Below, in pieces: positions 33,992 through 42,911 of a DNA stretch of 47,056 nucleotides. Under the pieces are notes generated by a model. That model searched no databases, was not told the origin of the DNA, and worked only from the letters and a program-made list of their open reading frames with translations. Both the position numbers and the translations under genes were made by a program. The stretch is from a bacterium (GTDB taxonomy: Bacteria > Patescibacteriota > Minisyncoccia > Moranbacterales > DUUL01): positions 1-47,056 of the forward strand of contig JABGXP010000019.1 in the NCBI GenBank assembly GCA_018675685.1, given 5' to 3'. Position 1 is the first letter of the stretch. Every line of letters begins with the position of its first letter.

Positions 33992-34771
33992 ATGGGACTT
34001 ATTAAATCAGCTTTCTCAATATTGATATTCCAACCACTACTCAATTTATTGATCGTACTTTATGTTATGATGCCAGATTTCGGCATAGCGATTATTTTGT
34101 TCACTATCATCACCAAACTTGCACTTTTGCCTTTGACGAAAAAATCAATTGAATCGCAAAAAGCAATGCAAGATATCCAACCCGAGCTTAAAAAACTTCA
34201 AAAGAAGTATAAGGACGATAAAGCAAAGCTTGGACATAAATCAATGGAACTCTACAAAAAGCACGGGGTTAACCCTGCTGGCGGATGCCTTCCGATTATC
34301 ATCCAAATGATTTTTATCATCGCATTATTCCAAGTTCTAAGGCTTACGCTAGATTCCTCCCCCGAAGCAATTAACCGAACATCTGAACTTTTGTATGGCT
34401 TTGTGAAAAACCCTGGAGCACTAAATCCTATTGCATTTGGATTTTTCGATTTAAATAAACCAAGTATTCCACTTGCAATTGTCGCGGCTGGGCTGCAATT
34501 TGTTCAGTCTAAGATGATGATGGCAAAAAACAAAAAAGAACAAGCAGAGCGAGAGAAAAAAAATGGAGCCGAAGAAAAGAAAGATGATGAACCAGACTTC
34601 TCAACCATGATACAAACACAAATGGTATACATGGGACCAATTATGACATTAATTATCGGAGTTAAATTTGCTGGTGGACTAATTCTTTATTGGACAATTT
34701 CAACGATGATTATGATTATCCAACAATACTATGTTCTACGGGAAGAAAAAAAGGAGAGTAAGTTAAATTAG
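33992..34771 (+). CDS. yidC: YidC/Oxa1-type membrane protein insertase (259 aa)
   Basis: The short Gram-positive-like form without the large P1 domain. Five helices are inferred; the cytoplasmic coiled hairpin is LTKKSIESQKAMQDIQPELK, with QKKYKDDKAKLG. NPAGGCLPIIIQMIFIIALF is the conserved helix 3 segment. The groove's basic position appears as Lys (ITKLALLPLT) where many homologues have Arg. A charged cytoplasmic loop is rich in Lys and Glu (~185-205). It inserts membrane proteins, alone or with Sec. Confidence 0.95.
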   Translation: MGLIKSAFSILIFQPLLNLLIVLYVMMPDFGIAIILFTIITKLALLPLTKKSIESQKAMQDIQPELKKLQKKYKDDKAKLGHKSMELYKKHGVNPAGGCLPIIIQMIFIIALFQVLRLTLDSSPEAINRTSELLYGFVKNPGALNPIAFGFFDLNKPSIPLAIVAAGLQFVQSKMMMAKNKKEQAEREKKNGAEEKKDDEPDFSTMIQTQMVYMGPIMTLIIGVKFAGGLILYWTISTMIMIIQQYYVLREEKKESKLN

Positions 34772-34818
34772 TAGTTTGGAAAAAATTAAGATTTATAAAA
34801 ATTAATTATATACCGAAT

Positions 34819-35328
34819 ATGAAACTTGAAGAGAAAAAGAAATTGATAGAAGAAACAACCAAGGAACTTTTAGAAAAAATGGGATTTCAAGCAACGGTCT
34901 ATATTGCAACCAATGTTTCAACCTCGGAAGAAGAAACTTCTGAAGAAAATCCAATCTCTGTAGAGCTTCAGTTAACTGATTCAAAATATTTGATTGGTAA
35001 ATATGGTGTCAATCTTTCAGCTTTGCAACATATTTTACGCGTGATTATTAGAAATAAAACAAAAGAAAGAATCAATTTCAACGTTGATGTGAATAATTAT
35101 CGTGAAGAACAAAAACAAGCGATTATTGCGCTTGCCAATGAAATGGGAGAAAAGGTTAGAATGGAAAAGAAATCAGCTATGCTTCGCTCAATGAATGCAT
35201 ATGAAAGAAGGATTGTTCATGTTGAGTTGGAAAAAATGGACGGAGTTCTCACGGAAAGCGTTGGTGAAGGAGAAGACCGAAAAGTTATTATCAAGCCAAC
35301 TTCCATTGGAGATGAGTTTGATCTCTAA
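34819..35328 (+). CDS. jag: Jag/KhpB-like KH-R3H RNA-binding protein (169 aa)
   Basis: A KH domain with the LIGKYGVNLSALQHILRVII loop (~residues 58-77) is followed by an R3H domain (SMNAYERRIVHVELEKM). The N-terminal Jag-N domain of Bacillus SpoIIIJ-associated protein is missing. Such proteins bind RNA and, with KhpA, influence cell elongation and division in Gram-positives. Position after yidC is conserved. Confidence 0.92.
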   Translation: MKLEEKKKLIEETTKELLEKMGFQATVYIATNVSTSEEETSEENPISVELQLTDSKYLIGKYGVNLSALQHILRVIIRNKTKERINFNVDVNNYREEQKQAIIALANEMGEKVRMEKKSAMLRSMNAYERRIVHVELEKMDGVLTESVGEGEDRKVIIKPTSIGDEFDL

Positions 35329-35355
35329 AATAAAACTAAGTTTTCAAATAAAAAA

Positions 35356-36795
35356 ATGTCCGTTTCCAGGAAAATAATCTACAACGTTACGGCATCCTCA
35401 ATATCAAAGGTAATAACTACTGTTATTGCTCTGGTTAACATTGGTCTTATCACAAGATATTTAGGCCAAGAGATGTTTGGTAATTATGTCGTTGCTTTGG
35501 CTTTTTTCTTGCTTTTTACTGCGCTCGGAGATTTTGGAATATACCAAACAACAACAAGGGAAATTTCCCGCCCAGGTGCAAAAGAGGACGAGATAGTGAA
35601 TAATGCAATAGGGCTTAGAATCACAATCTCCTTAGCAGTCATTGCAATTTCACCTATTTTTATTTGGCTTTCATCTTACTCAAATGAACTTAAAATTGCG
35701 CTGGGGATTGTTTTGTTTGCATTCTTCTTTGCATCCTTCACTCAACTTTTAATTGGGCTCTTCCAAAAAAGACTGTTGATGGATCGCGTGGCTCTTGTTG
35801 AAATGTTTGGCAAAGTATTGCAGTTAGCGCTAGTTGCAATCGGCGTAAAAATGGATTTGGGATTTAATTTTATAGTTGGGACACTTTTAGTCACAATGTT
35901 TTTTAATTTTATCGTGATCTTTTGGTTAGCAAAAAAGTTTGTTAGGTTTAAACCTTCTTTTGATATCGCCTATTGGAAAAAATTTCTTTATCAGTCCTTC
36001 CCAATCGGACTTTCCGTGTTTGTTTCCTTTATCTACTTTAAAGCAGATTCAATCATACTTTCTTGGCTCAAACCATCAGCTGATGTCGGTCTTTATGGCG
36101 CTGCATACAAAGTGATTGAAAATCTGAGTTTTTTTCCAGGAATGATTGTAGGCCTGACAATGCCCATTATCTCGTATAATATTTTTTCAAATCGCAAAAA
36201 ATTTGAAACTATTGTCAATAAAAATTTCAAGATATTCTTGATACTAGTTATTCCGATTCTGATTGGGACACAAGTGCTAGCAGAGGATATAATTAATCTA
36301 ATCGCTGGTTCAGAATTTGCAAGTTCTGCTAACATTCTGAGAATTGTAATCATCTCATTGGTGTTTATCTTCTTTGGACAACTCTTTAATAGCATCCTGA
36401 TCGCTGCCAAACTGCAAAAGAAACTACTTTGGGGACTTTTATTTTGTGCTGTTTTAAATGTCTCTTTGAACTTTCTATTTATCCCAAAATTCTCCTATCT
36501 AGCAACTGCTTATATTTCAGTTTTAACTGAATTCTTTGTTGTACTTATTGGTGGAGTATTGATTTATAAAAACCTTAAATTCTTTCCAAAATTTGAAAGA
36601 TTTCCGTCAATTATTCTTTCGGGAATTATTTTGTGGATTTTCCTTGAAACAACAAAAAATTCTCTCTCCTTCGCTACTATTGTAATACTTAGTCCGATTG
36701 TATACTTCACGGCAACAATCATCTTAAAAGCAATTTCAAGGGAAGAAATTGTATTACTCTTGAAAAAAGATCATCGTGAAAAAGCAAAAAAATAG
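35356..36795 (+). CDS. Wzx-type polysaccharide flippase (479 aa)
   Basis: A MOP-superfamily membrane protein with about twelve to fourteen helices. Typical start: SISKVITTVIALVNIGLITRYLG, then MFGNYVVALAFFLLFTALGDFGIYQTTTREI. It flips lipid-linked glycan units across the membrane. It pairs with the GT2 gene 10 bases downstream and is the likely partner of the polysaccharide locus at 1616-10197, although it lies 25 kb away, behind rpmH-jag. Confidence 0.9.
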   Translation: MSVSRKIIYNVTASSISKVITTVIALVNIGLITRYLGQEMFGNYVVALAFFLLFTALGDFGIYQTTTREISRPGAKEDEIVNNAIGLRITISLAVIAISPIFIWLSSYSNELKIALGIVLFAFFFASFTQLLIGLFQKRLLMDRVALVEMFGKVLQLALVAIGVKMDLGFNFIVGTLLVTMFFNFIVIFWLAKKFVRFKPSFDIAYWKKFLYQSFPIGLSVFVSFIYFKADSIILSWLKPSADVGLYGAAYKVIENLSFFPGMIVGLTMPIISYNIFSNRKKFETIVNKNFKIFLILVIPILIGTQVLAEDIINLIAGSEFASSANILRIVIISLVFIFFGQLFNSILIAAKLQKKLLWGLLFCAVLNVSLNFLFIPKFSYLATAYISVLTEFFVVLIGGVLIYKNLKFFPKFERFPSIILSGIILWIFLETTKNSLSFATIVILSPIVYFTATIILKAISREEIVLLLKKDHREKAKK

Positions 36796-36805
36796 CGATT
36801 TAGAG

Positions 36806-37645
36806 ATGGTTATCACAGTAATCATAATCACCCATAATAACGAAACAACTATTCAGGATTGTCTAAATTCTGTTTTTAAAAATCCTACTCCCGGTTTTCA
36901 AAAAAAAATTGTTGTTATTGATAACGATTCGCAAGACGGGACTCCAAAAATTCTAAATGGACTTAAGCATGATCGGCGAATATCAAAAATAATTCTAAAT
37001 AGCTTCAATGATGGATTTGGAAAAACCATCAATACATTCATTGAGCAAGCACAAAAAAGAAAAGCTAGGCCTTCGGACTTCTTTTTTATTTTAAACCCAG
37101 ATACAACACTAGAGTCGACTGCTCTAAGTCGACTGCTTGAAGCTGCCACTAATAAGAAACACTTGGGACTCTTGTCTTGCACTATCGTTCATCCCAAAAC
37201 AAAAAAGGTTTTATTTAAGGAAGGGAGTATTGATTTTCTTCGTTTTAGAACTACCCATACAGCCCCAGGAGCATTTCAAGCAAGCTATGTGACTGGTTGT
37301 GCATTATTAATCAGTAAATCCCTCCTTCAGAAGATTGGAGCGTTTGATCCCAATTTTTTCTTATACTACGAAGATGCTGACTTTTCGAAAAGAACTTTAG
37401 ATGCTGGAATGGAAATTGCTACCGAAAGTTCTGCTCTTTGCTATCACGAGGAATCCCACTCTGCCACATCAGAAACAAAAGATTACTTTTTAACCAGAAA
37501 TGCTTTGTATTTTTTCCATAAACACTACTCATTCTTCGCACTTCCCTATTTTTGGGCAGTATTTTCCGTAAGACTTATTTATCATAAATATTTCTCAAAA
37601 AAACAAGTTGTGCTTTACGCCATGCAAGATTTTTGGAAAAATTAA
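36806..37645 (+). CDS. GT2-family glycosyltransferase, WbbL-like (279 aa)
   Basis: The ATG at 36806 gives the standard start MVITVIIITHNNETTIQDCL; a GTG at 36776 would overlap the flippase gene. The GT-A features are VIDNDSQDG, NPDTTLE in the DxD region, and the acceptor segment CALLISKSLLQKIGAFDPNF followed by FLYYEDADFSKR. These match the dTDP-rhamnosyltransferase WbbL group. Probably cytoplasmic and membrane-associated. The exact sugar is inferred. Confidence 0.88.
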   Translation: MVITVIIITHNNETTIQDCLNSVFKNPTPGFQKKIVVIDNDSQDGTPKILNGLKHDRRISKIILNSFNDGFGKTINTFIEQAQKRKARPSDFFFILNPDTTLESTALSRLLEAATNKKHLGLLSCTIVHPKTKKVLFKEGSIDFLRFRTTHTAPGAFQASYVTGCALLISKSLLQKIGAFDPNFFLYYEDADFSKRTLDAGMEIATESSALCYHEESHSATSETKDYFLTRNALYFFHKHYSFFALPYFWAVFSVRLIYHKYFSKKQVVLYAMQDFWKN

Positions 37646-37667
37646 AAATCATTTTCAACTATTTAGG

Positions 37668-37695
37668 TTGCTCAAACAGACATTTCCTTTATAAT
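37668..37695 (+). promoter_or_regulatory. Promoter for the AI-2E family transporter gene
   Basis: TTGCTC (37668-37673), 16-nt spacer, perfect TATAAT (37690-37695), about 45 bases before the ATG at 37740. Confidence 0.65.
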
Positions 37696-37739
37696 AAAGA
37701 CATCTTATAAAAAACATTAAAAATATAATTAATAAAAAA

Positions 37740-38798
37740 ATGACAAGGAGCCATTTCAATACAACTTTTTTGTTTCTATTAATTGCGTTTTCTGGATACG
37801 GTGCCTATATGCTTTTCAAGCCATTCCTTCTAGCACTTTTAATAGCCTTTATTCTCTCTCAATTGTTTAAAAAATATTACTTGAGATTCACTAAATTTTT
37901 CGGAAAGAGAAAATCCTTGGGATCCTTTGCGACTTGCGGAATGATTCTTGTGATTATAATTATTCCCTTGATTTTTGTTTCCAGCCTTATTGTTTCAGAG
38001 GCAAATGATCTGTATAATCTTATTGAAAAGAATCATTTCATTGAGAAAGTAACCAACGGTGAGTTAACAATCCCAATCTTGGAAATAAAGATCACAAATA
38101 ACAATATTCATAGTATTATAGGAACTGATAAATTCATGGACGGAGTAAAAGATGCAGGCGGATTCATTGCATCACTTGTTAAAAGCGCATATCAAAGCAC
38201 GAGCCAGTTAATGTTCATGATGTTTGTTATGTTTTTTGCATTGTATTATCTCTTTAAAGATGGCGATCAGATAATCAAAAAAATGATGCAGATTAGTCCA
38301 TTGAAAAATAGACAGGAAAAAGTTTTAATTAACAAGTTTGTTGAAATTTCACGTGCAACATTGAAAGGGACACTTGTGATTGCCTTGTTGCAAGGAACTC
38401 TAACAGGTCTTTTGTTGTGGGCGCTTGGGGTTTCTTCTGCAGCTCTTTTGGGAGTAGTCGCGGTGTTCTTTTCCCTTATTCCGATGCTTGGACCAGTTTT
38501 TGTTTGGGCGCCAGCTGCAATAATCCTTCTTTTGATGGGTCAGATATGGCAAGGGGTTGTGCTTATTATTTTTGGAACATTTGTTATTAGCTTAATTGAT
38601 AACATTCTGCGACCAAAGCTTGTCGGAAACGATTCTGGGTTACACCCTCTCTTGATTTTCATTTCGACTTTTGGAGGTCTAGCATTGTTTGGGCTTATTG
38701 GATTTCTAATAGGGCCAGTAATAATTGCAATGTTTGTTGCAATTTTGCATATCTATCAAACTGAATTTAAGGAAGATTTACAAGAGTTCAATAAATAA
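37740..38798 (+). CDS. AI-2E family (PerM/YdiK-like) transporter (352 aa)
   Basis: Eight helices in the family arrangement: two N-terminal helices, a third near ATCGMILVIIIIPLIFVSSL, a charged external region, then FMMFVMFFALYYLFKDGDQI, and the C-terminal block with SLIDNILRPKLVGN (the family signature) and HPLLIFISTFGGLALFGLIG. Members export small molecules or act as ion antiporters; the AI-2 name does not prove a quorum-sensing role. Confidence 0.9.
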   Translation: MTRSHFNTTFLFLLIAFSGYGAYMLFKPFLLALLIAFILSQLFKKYYLRFTKFFGKRKSLGSFATCGMILVIIIIPLIFVSSLIVSEANDLYNLIEKNHFIEKVTNGELTIPILEIKITNNNIHSIIGTDKFMDGVKDAGGFIASLVKSAYQSTSQLMFMMFVMFFALYYLFKDGDQIIKKMMQISPLKNRQEKVLINKFVEISRATLKGTLVIALLQGTLTGLLLWALGVSSAALLGVVAVFFSLIPMLGPVFVWAPAAIILLLMGQIWQGVVLIIFGTFVISLIDNILRPKLVGNDSGLHPLLIFISTFGGLALFGLIGFLIGPVIIAMFVAILHIYQTEFKEDLQEFNK

Positions 38799-38807
38799 CC
38801 TTTTTTC

Positions 38808-39137
38808 ATGGAAATATCAGAAGAAGACAAGATTTGCTTAGGGAAACAATTCTCAATCAAAGAATCTGGAGAAGAGATCGGCAGAGCCTCTTTATACTTA
38901 GTTCATAATAATTTGCACTCTAGACCATTTGCTTTCCTAGAAGATGTTTTCATTCATGAGTCCAGGAGAGGAAGTGGGCTTGGCACCAAACTAGTAGACC
39001 TTGTTATCAAAAGAGCAAAAGAATTAAATTGCTATAAATTAATAGCAACCAGTAGAAATTCTAAGCCAAAAGTTCATAGATTATACAGAAAGATTGGCTT
39101 TGAAGATTATGGAAAGGAATTTAGAATCAATCTATAA
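38808..39137 (+). CDS. GNAT-family N-acetyltransferase (109 aa)
   Basis: A small single-domain GNAT. The acetyl-CoA-binding motif A is ESRRGSGLGTKLVDLVIKRA (R/QxxGxG/A), preceded by the beta strand FLEDVFIH and followed by CYKLIATSRNSKPKVHRLYR and the terminal IGFEDYGKEF. It transfers an acetyl group to an amine; substrate unknown. Nine bases after the transporter gene, so co-transcribed. Confidence 0.9.
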   Translation: MEISEEDKICLGKQFSIKESGEEIGRASLYLVHNNLHSRPFAFLEDVFIHESRRGSGLGTKLVDLVIKRAKELNCYKLIATSRNSKPKVHRLYRKIGFEDYGKEFRINL

Positions 39138-39152
39138 AAAGACTAGAGAAAC

Positions 39153-39193
39153 TTATAACAAAAAACGGCACTTAAGGCCGTTTTTTGTTATAA
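39153..39193. terminator. Bidirectional terminator between convergent units
   Basis: A perfect 17-bp stem (TTATAACAAAAAACGGC, 39153-39169, and its complement 39177-39193) with a 7-nt loop (ACTTAAG). The six-base A and T runs within the arms give a U-tract in both directions. It ends the GNAT gene on the plus strand and rpoC on the minus strand. Confidence 0.88.
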
Positions 39194-39229
39194 CACTAAC
39201 TAGTTGAAATCTTAACTATACCACTAAGA

Positions 39230-42200
39230 TTAAATAGTTTCTGTTGGTGCTAATGCTACGAAGTCACTTTCAATAGAGTCGTGATTCTCAAGTGCAACCA
39301 TTTCAGCTCTTCTTTTTGCAAAACCAGTTCCCGCAGGAATTAATTTTCCTAAAATTACATTCTCTTTCAAACCTCGCAAGTAATCAATCTTTCCTTGGGT
39401 GGAAGCATCAATTAAAACTTTTGCTGTTTCTTGAAATGATGCAGCTGAAAGGAAACTATCTGTTGAGAGTGCTATTTTTGAAATTCCAAGCACTAATTGT
39501 TCACCAGCAGCTTCTTGTTTTTTCTCTTCCCTTATATTGTTGTTCATTTCTACAAACTTTGCTTTCTCAACAATATCTCCAGCAAGCAATTCTGTGTCAC
39601 CTGGATCTGAAACTTTGACTCTAGATAGCATTTGTCGAATAACGATTTCGATGTGCTTGTCATTGATTCCTTCACCCTGTGTTTGATAAATTTCCTGAAC
39701 TTCACAAATAATATATCGATGAAGAGCTTCTCCTCCGCCAACTTTAAACAATTTCTTAAGATCAAGGTGTCCTTCTGAAAGTACTTGCCCTTTTGTAACT
39801 AAGTCTCCTTTTTCGACTTTTGCGTTCATAACAGCTGGAATCGCATATTCTTTTTCTTCAATCTTCTTAACTTTTCCAGTCTGAGCCTTTCGCAATGTAA
39901 TGATTTTTTGCTTCTTATTTTCAACAATATCTTCTATTGTTCCATCAACTTCAGCGATCATAGCTTCTGCTTTTGGAATTCTTGCTTCGAAAATTTCCTC
40001 AACACGAGGCAAACCTTGTGTAATATCAGTTCCAGCAACACCACCAATATGGAAAGTACGCATTGTTAGCTGTGTTCCAGGTTCTCCAATGGCTTGGGCT
40101 GCGATTGTTCCAACAGCTTGACCAAGATTAACAAGAACATCTCTTCCAAGGTCCTTACCATAACATTTCTGACAAACGCCTCTTCTGGTTTGACATGTTA
40201 CTAGACTCCTAATTTTCACTCTTACAACTTTAACATCTTCAATTACTTGAGCTTGAGCTGCGTCAACAAGTTCATTTTTCCCAACTATCTTTTTTCCTGT
40301 CTTTGGATCTTTCACAATTTCGAGTGTCGTTCGTCCTTCAACGCGTGTCGCGAATCCTTGTCCGATTTGGTCAGAGTCTTCTCGATATAGATAAGCTCCT
40401 ACTGTATCACCACAATCTTCTTCTGTAATTACAACATCCTGTCCAACATCGACCAAACGACGTGTTAGATATCCAGCGGTTGCAGTTCGAAGAGCTGTAT
40501 CAGCCATACCTTTTCGAGCACCATGAGTAGAAATAAAATATTCCAACACATCATAGCCACCTTTCAAAGAACCTTTAATTGGCAATTCGATAGTCTCCCC
40601 TGTTGGTCCAGCAACTAAACCTTTCATTCCAGTCATCTGAACAACAACAGCCTCAGAACCTCGAGCCTTTGAATGAATCATTGCGTGAATTGAACCATCT
40701 TTGTCAATTGCATCAACCACCATTTCAGTGATCTTGTCCTTCGTTTCATTCCAAATCTTAATCACTTTTGTTTTTCGTTCAGCATTTGTCAAAAGACCCA
40801 TATCATACTGAGCTTGAACTTCTTCAACTTTCTTATCAGCTGCTTCAAAAGTTTTTTGCTTATCCTTAGGTTCCTGAAAATCATCCATCCCCAAACTAAT
40901 TCCCGATTGAGTAACATATTCAAACCCAAGGTTTTTCAATTGATCAACAAAGATAGCAGTTGCGTCTGTTCCATCGTTTTGTAAAAACCCAGCAACCAAT
41001 TCTTTCAAATCTGTCTTTGTTAACTTTTTATTAACAAATCTAAGTTTTTCAGGAAGAATATCATTGATCAAAACTCTCCCAGCTGAAGTTTCTATTTTCC
41101 CCTCTTCTCGATATAGATTAATCTTAGCTCGCAAATCAATAATTTCCATTTGATATGCTCTTATCACATCTCCCATTGATGAAAATGATTTACCTTCACC
41201 TTTAACTCCAGGAATGATAGTCGTCATATAATATGCTCCCAAAACAATATCTTGTGAAGGAACTGTAATCGGATCACCACTTGATGGTTTAAGTAGATTT
41301 TTGCTAGAAAGCATAATCTCTGCACTTTCTTTTCTTGCTTCAGCAGTCAAAGGAACATGAACAGCCATTTGATCACCATCGAAGTCAGCATTAAAGGCTG
41401 TACAAACAAGTGGATGGACTCTAATAGCTTTTCCCTCAATTAGTACTGGTTGGAAAGCTTGAATTGAAAGTCTGTGCAAAGTTGGGGCACGATTAAGTAA
41501 TACATAGTGATTACCAATAATGTTATCCAACATTTCATATGCCTCTTCTCTTTCAGCATCAACCATTCGTCCTGCAGTTCGCACGTTATGAGCATGCTCT
41601 TTATCAATCAGTTGATTGATAATAAAAGGTTTAAATAACTCCAATGCCATCTTCTTCGGAATTCCACACTGGTGAAGTTTCAGTTTTGGTCCAATAACAA
41701 TTACTGATCTCCCAGAATAATCCACTCGTTTTCCAAGCAAATTTTGTCTAAATCGACCTTGCTTTCCTTTTAACATATCGGAAACTGATTTCAATGCTCT
41801 TCTTTGTCCAGTTGAAGCAGCTACTTGCGCTTGTGATCTTCTTGAACTGTTGTCAATTAAAGCATCAACTGCTTCTTGCAACATTCTCTTTTCATTTCGT
41901 TGAATCACCTCGGGAGCGCCAAGATCAATCAATTTTCGAAGACGGTTGTTCCGGTTGATAATCCTTCGGTAAAGATCATTCAGATCGCTAGTAGCAAAGC
42001 GTCCACCATTTAATTGCACCATCGGTCGGAGGTCTGGTGGAATTACAGGGATAACCTTAAGCATCATCCACTCAGGTTTGATTTTTGCATTTAAGAATCC
42101 TGCTAGAACTTTCAATCTCTTTGCTAATCTCTTTTTATCAGAAGTTTCTCCATTTACGATTTTTTCGCTCAAAGCTGCTACTTCCTTTTCTAAGTCAAGT

Positions 42201-42877
42201 TCTTTTAGAAGTTGGAAAATTGCTTCCGCTCCAATTGAGGCTTCGAATACATGGCCGAAGTTTCTTGAAACACTGTGATAATCAATCTCAGAAAGTGTTT
42301 GTTTTTTATGAAGACTTTTCAATCCTTCTTTCGAGGCTTGATAGATTGCCTTTACTTCTTCTTTCTCAGTTTCACCTTCAGCACTTTTTTGATTTAGCTT
42401 ATATTCGCTTTCAAGATCCTTTAAAGCTTCTATTCTACCCTCTTCATCAACTGAGACAACAATATAGCTAGCAAAATAAACGATCCTTTCAAGTTCTTGC
42501 ACTGACATGTCTAACGCCAATCCAATTCTAGAAGGAACACTTCGTAGAAACCAAATATGCGACACTGGAACTGCCAATTCAATGTGTCCCATTCTTTCTC
42601 GTCTCACAATAGACTTTGTGATTTCAACACCACATTTGTCACAAACAATACCCTTATATCGGATTCTTTTATATTTCCCACAATAACACTCCCAGTCCTT
42701 TGAAGGTCCGAAAATCTTTTCACAAAAAAGTCCGTCCTTTTCGAATCTCTGAGTTCTGTAGTTAATTGTTTCTGGTCTCATGATTTCTCCGTGTGACCAT
42801 TCAAGAATTTTTTCAGGTGAAGCAATTTTCAATTGCACTGCACTAAAATCTGAAATTCTCGTTATATTTTCTGTCAT
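39230..42877 (-). CDS. rpoC: DNA-directed RNA polymerase subunit beta' (1215 aa)
   Basis: Complete beta' subunit. The N-terminal zinc ribbon is CYCGKYKRIRYKGIVCDKCG. The active-site magnesium loop NADFDGDQMAVHVPL lies near residue 500. The second zinc site is LVTCQTRRGVCQKCYGKDLG and the trigger-loop/bridge region includes GEPGTQLTMRTFHIGGVAG. No large lineage insertion is obvious. It lies 34 bases after rpoB and is transcribed with it; the common terminator is at 39153-39193. Confidence 0.99.
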   Translation of the reverse strand: MTENITRISDFSAVQLKIASPEKILEWSHGEIMRPETINYRTQRFEKDGLFCEKIFGPSKDWECYCGKYKRIRYKGIVCDKCGVEITKSIVRRERMGHIELAVPVSHIWFLRSVPSRIGLALDMSVQELERIVYFASYIVVSVDEEGRIEALKDLESEYKLNQKSAEGETEKEEVKAIYQASKEGLKSLHKKQTLSEIDYHSVSRNFGHVFEASIGAEAIFQLLKELDLEKEVAALSEKIVNGETSDKKRLAKRLKVLAGFLNAKIKPEWMMLKVIPVIPPDLRPMVQLNGGRFATSDLNDLYRRIINRNNRLRKLIDLGAPEVIQRNEKRMLQEAVDALIDNSSRRSQAQVAASTGQRRALKSVSDMLKGKQGRFRQNLLGKRVDYSGRSVIVIGPKLKLHQCGIPKKMALELFKPFIINQLIDKEHAHNVRTAGRMVDAEREEAYEMLDNIIGNHYVLLNRAPTLHRLSIQAFQPVLIEGKAIRVHPLVCTAFNADFDGDQMAVHVPLTAEARKESAEIMLSSKNLLKPSSGDPITVPSQDIVLGAYYMTTIIPGVKGEGKSFSSMGDVIRAYQMEIIDLRAKINLYREEGKIETSAGRVLINDILPEKLRFVNKKLTKTDLKELVAGFLQNDGTDATAIFVDQLKNLGFEYVTQSGISLGMDDFQEPKDKQKTFEAADKKVEEVQAQYDMGLLTNAERKTKVIKIWNETKDKITEMVVDAIDKDGSIHAMIHSKARGSEAVVVQMTGMKGLVAGPTGETIELPIKGSLKGGYDVLEYFISTHGARKGMADTALRTATAGYLTRRLVDVGQDVVITEEDCGDTVGAYLYREDSDQIGQGFATRVEGRTTLEIVKDPKTGKKIVGKNELVDAAQAQVIEDVKVVRVKIRSLVTCQTRRGVCQKCYGKDLGRDVLVNLGQAVGTIAAQAIGEPGTQLTMRTFHIGGVAGTDITQGLPRVEEIFEARIPKAEAMIAEVDGTIEDIVENKKQKIITLRKAQTGKVKKIEEKEYAIPAVMNAKVEKGDLVTKGQVLSEGHLDLKKLFKVGGGEALHRYIICEVQEIYQTQGEGINDKHIEIVIRQMLSRVKVSDPGDTELLAGDIVEKAKFVEMNNNIREEKKQEAAGEQLVLGISKIALSTDSFLSAASFQETAKVLIDASTQGKIDYLRGLKENVILGKLIPAGTGFAKRRAEMVALENHDSIESDFVALAPTETI

Positions 42878-42911
42878 CGAGTTTTGCTATTAAAGTTAAA
42901 GTTAAGTAAAT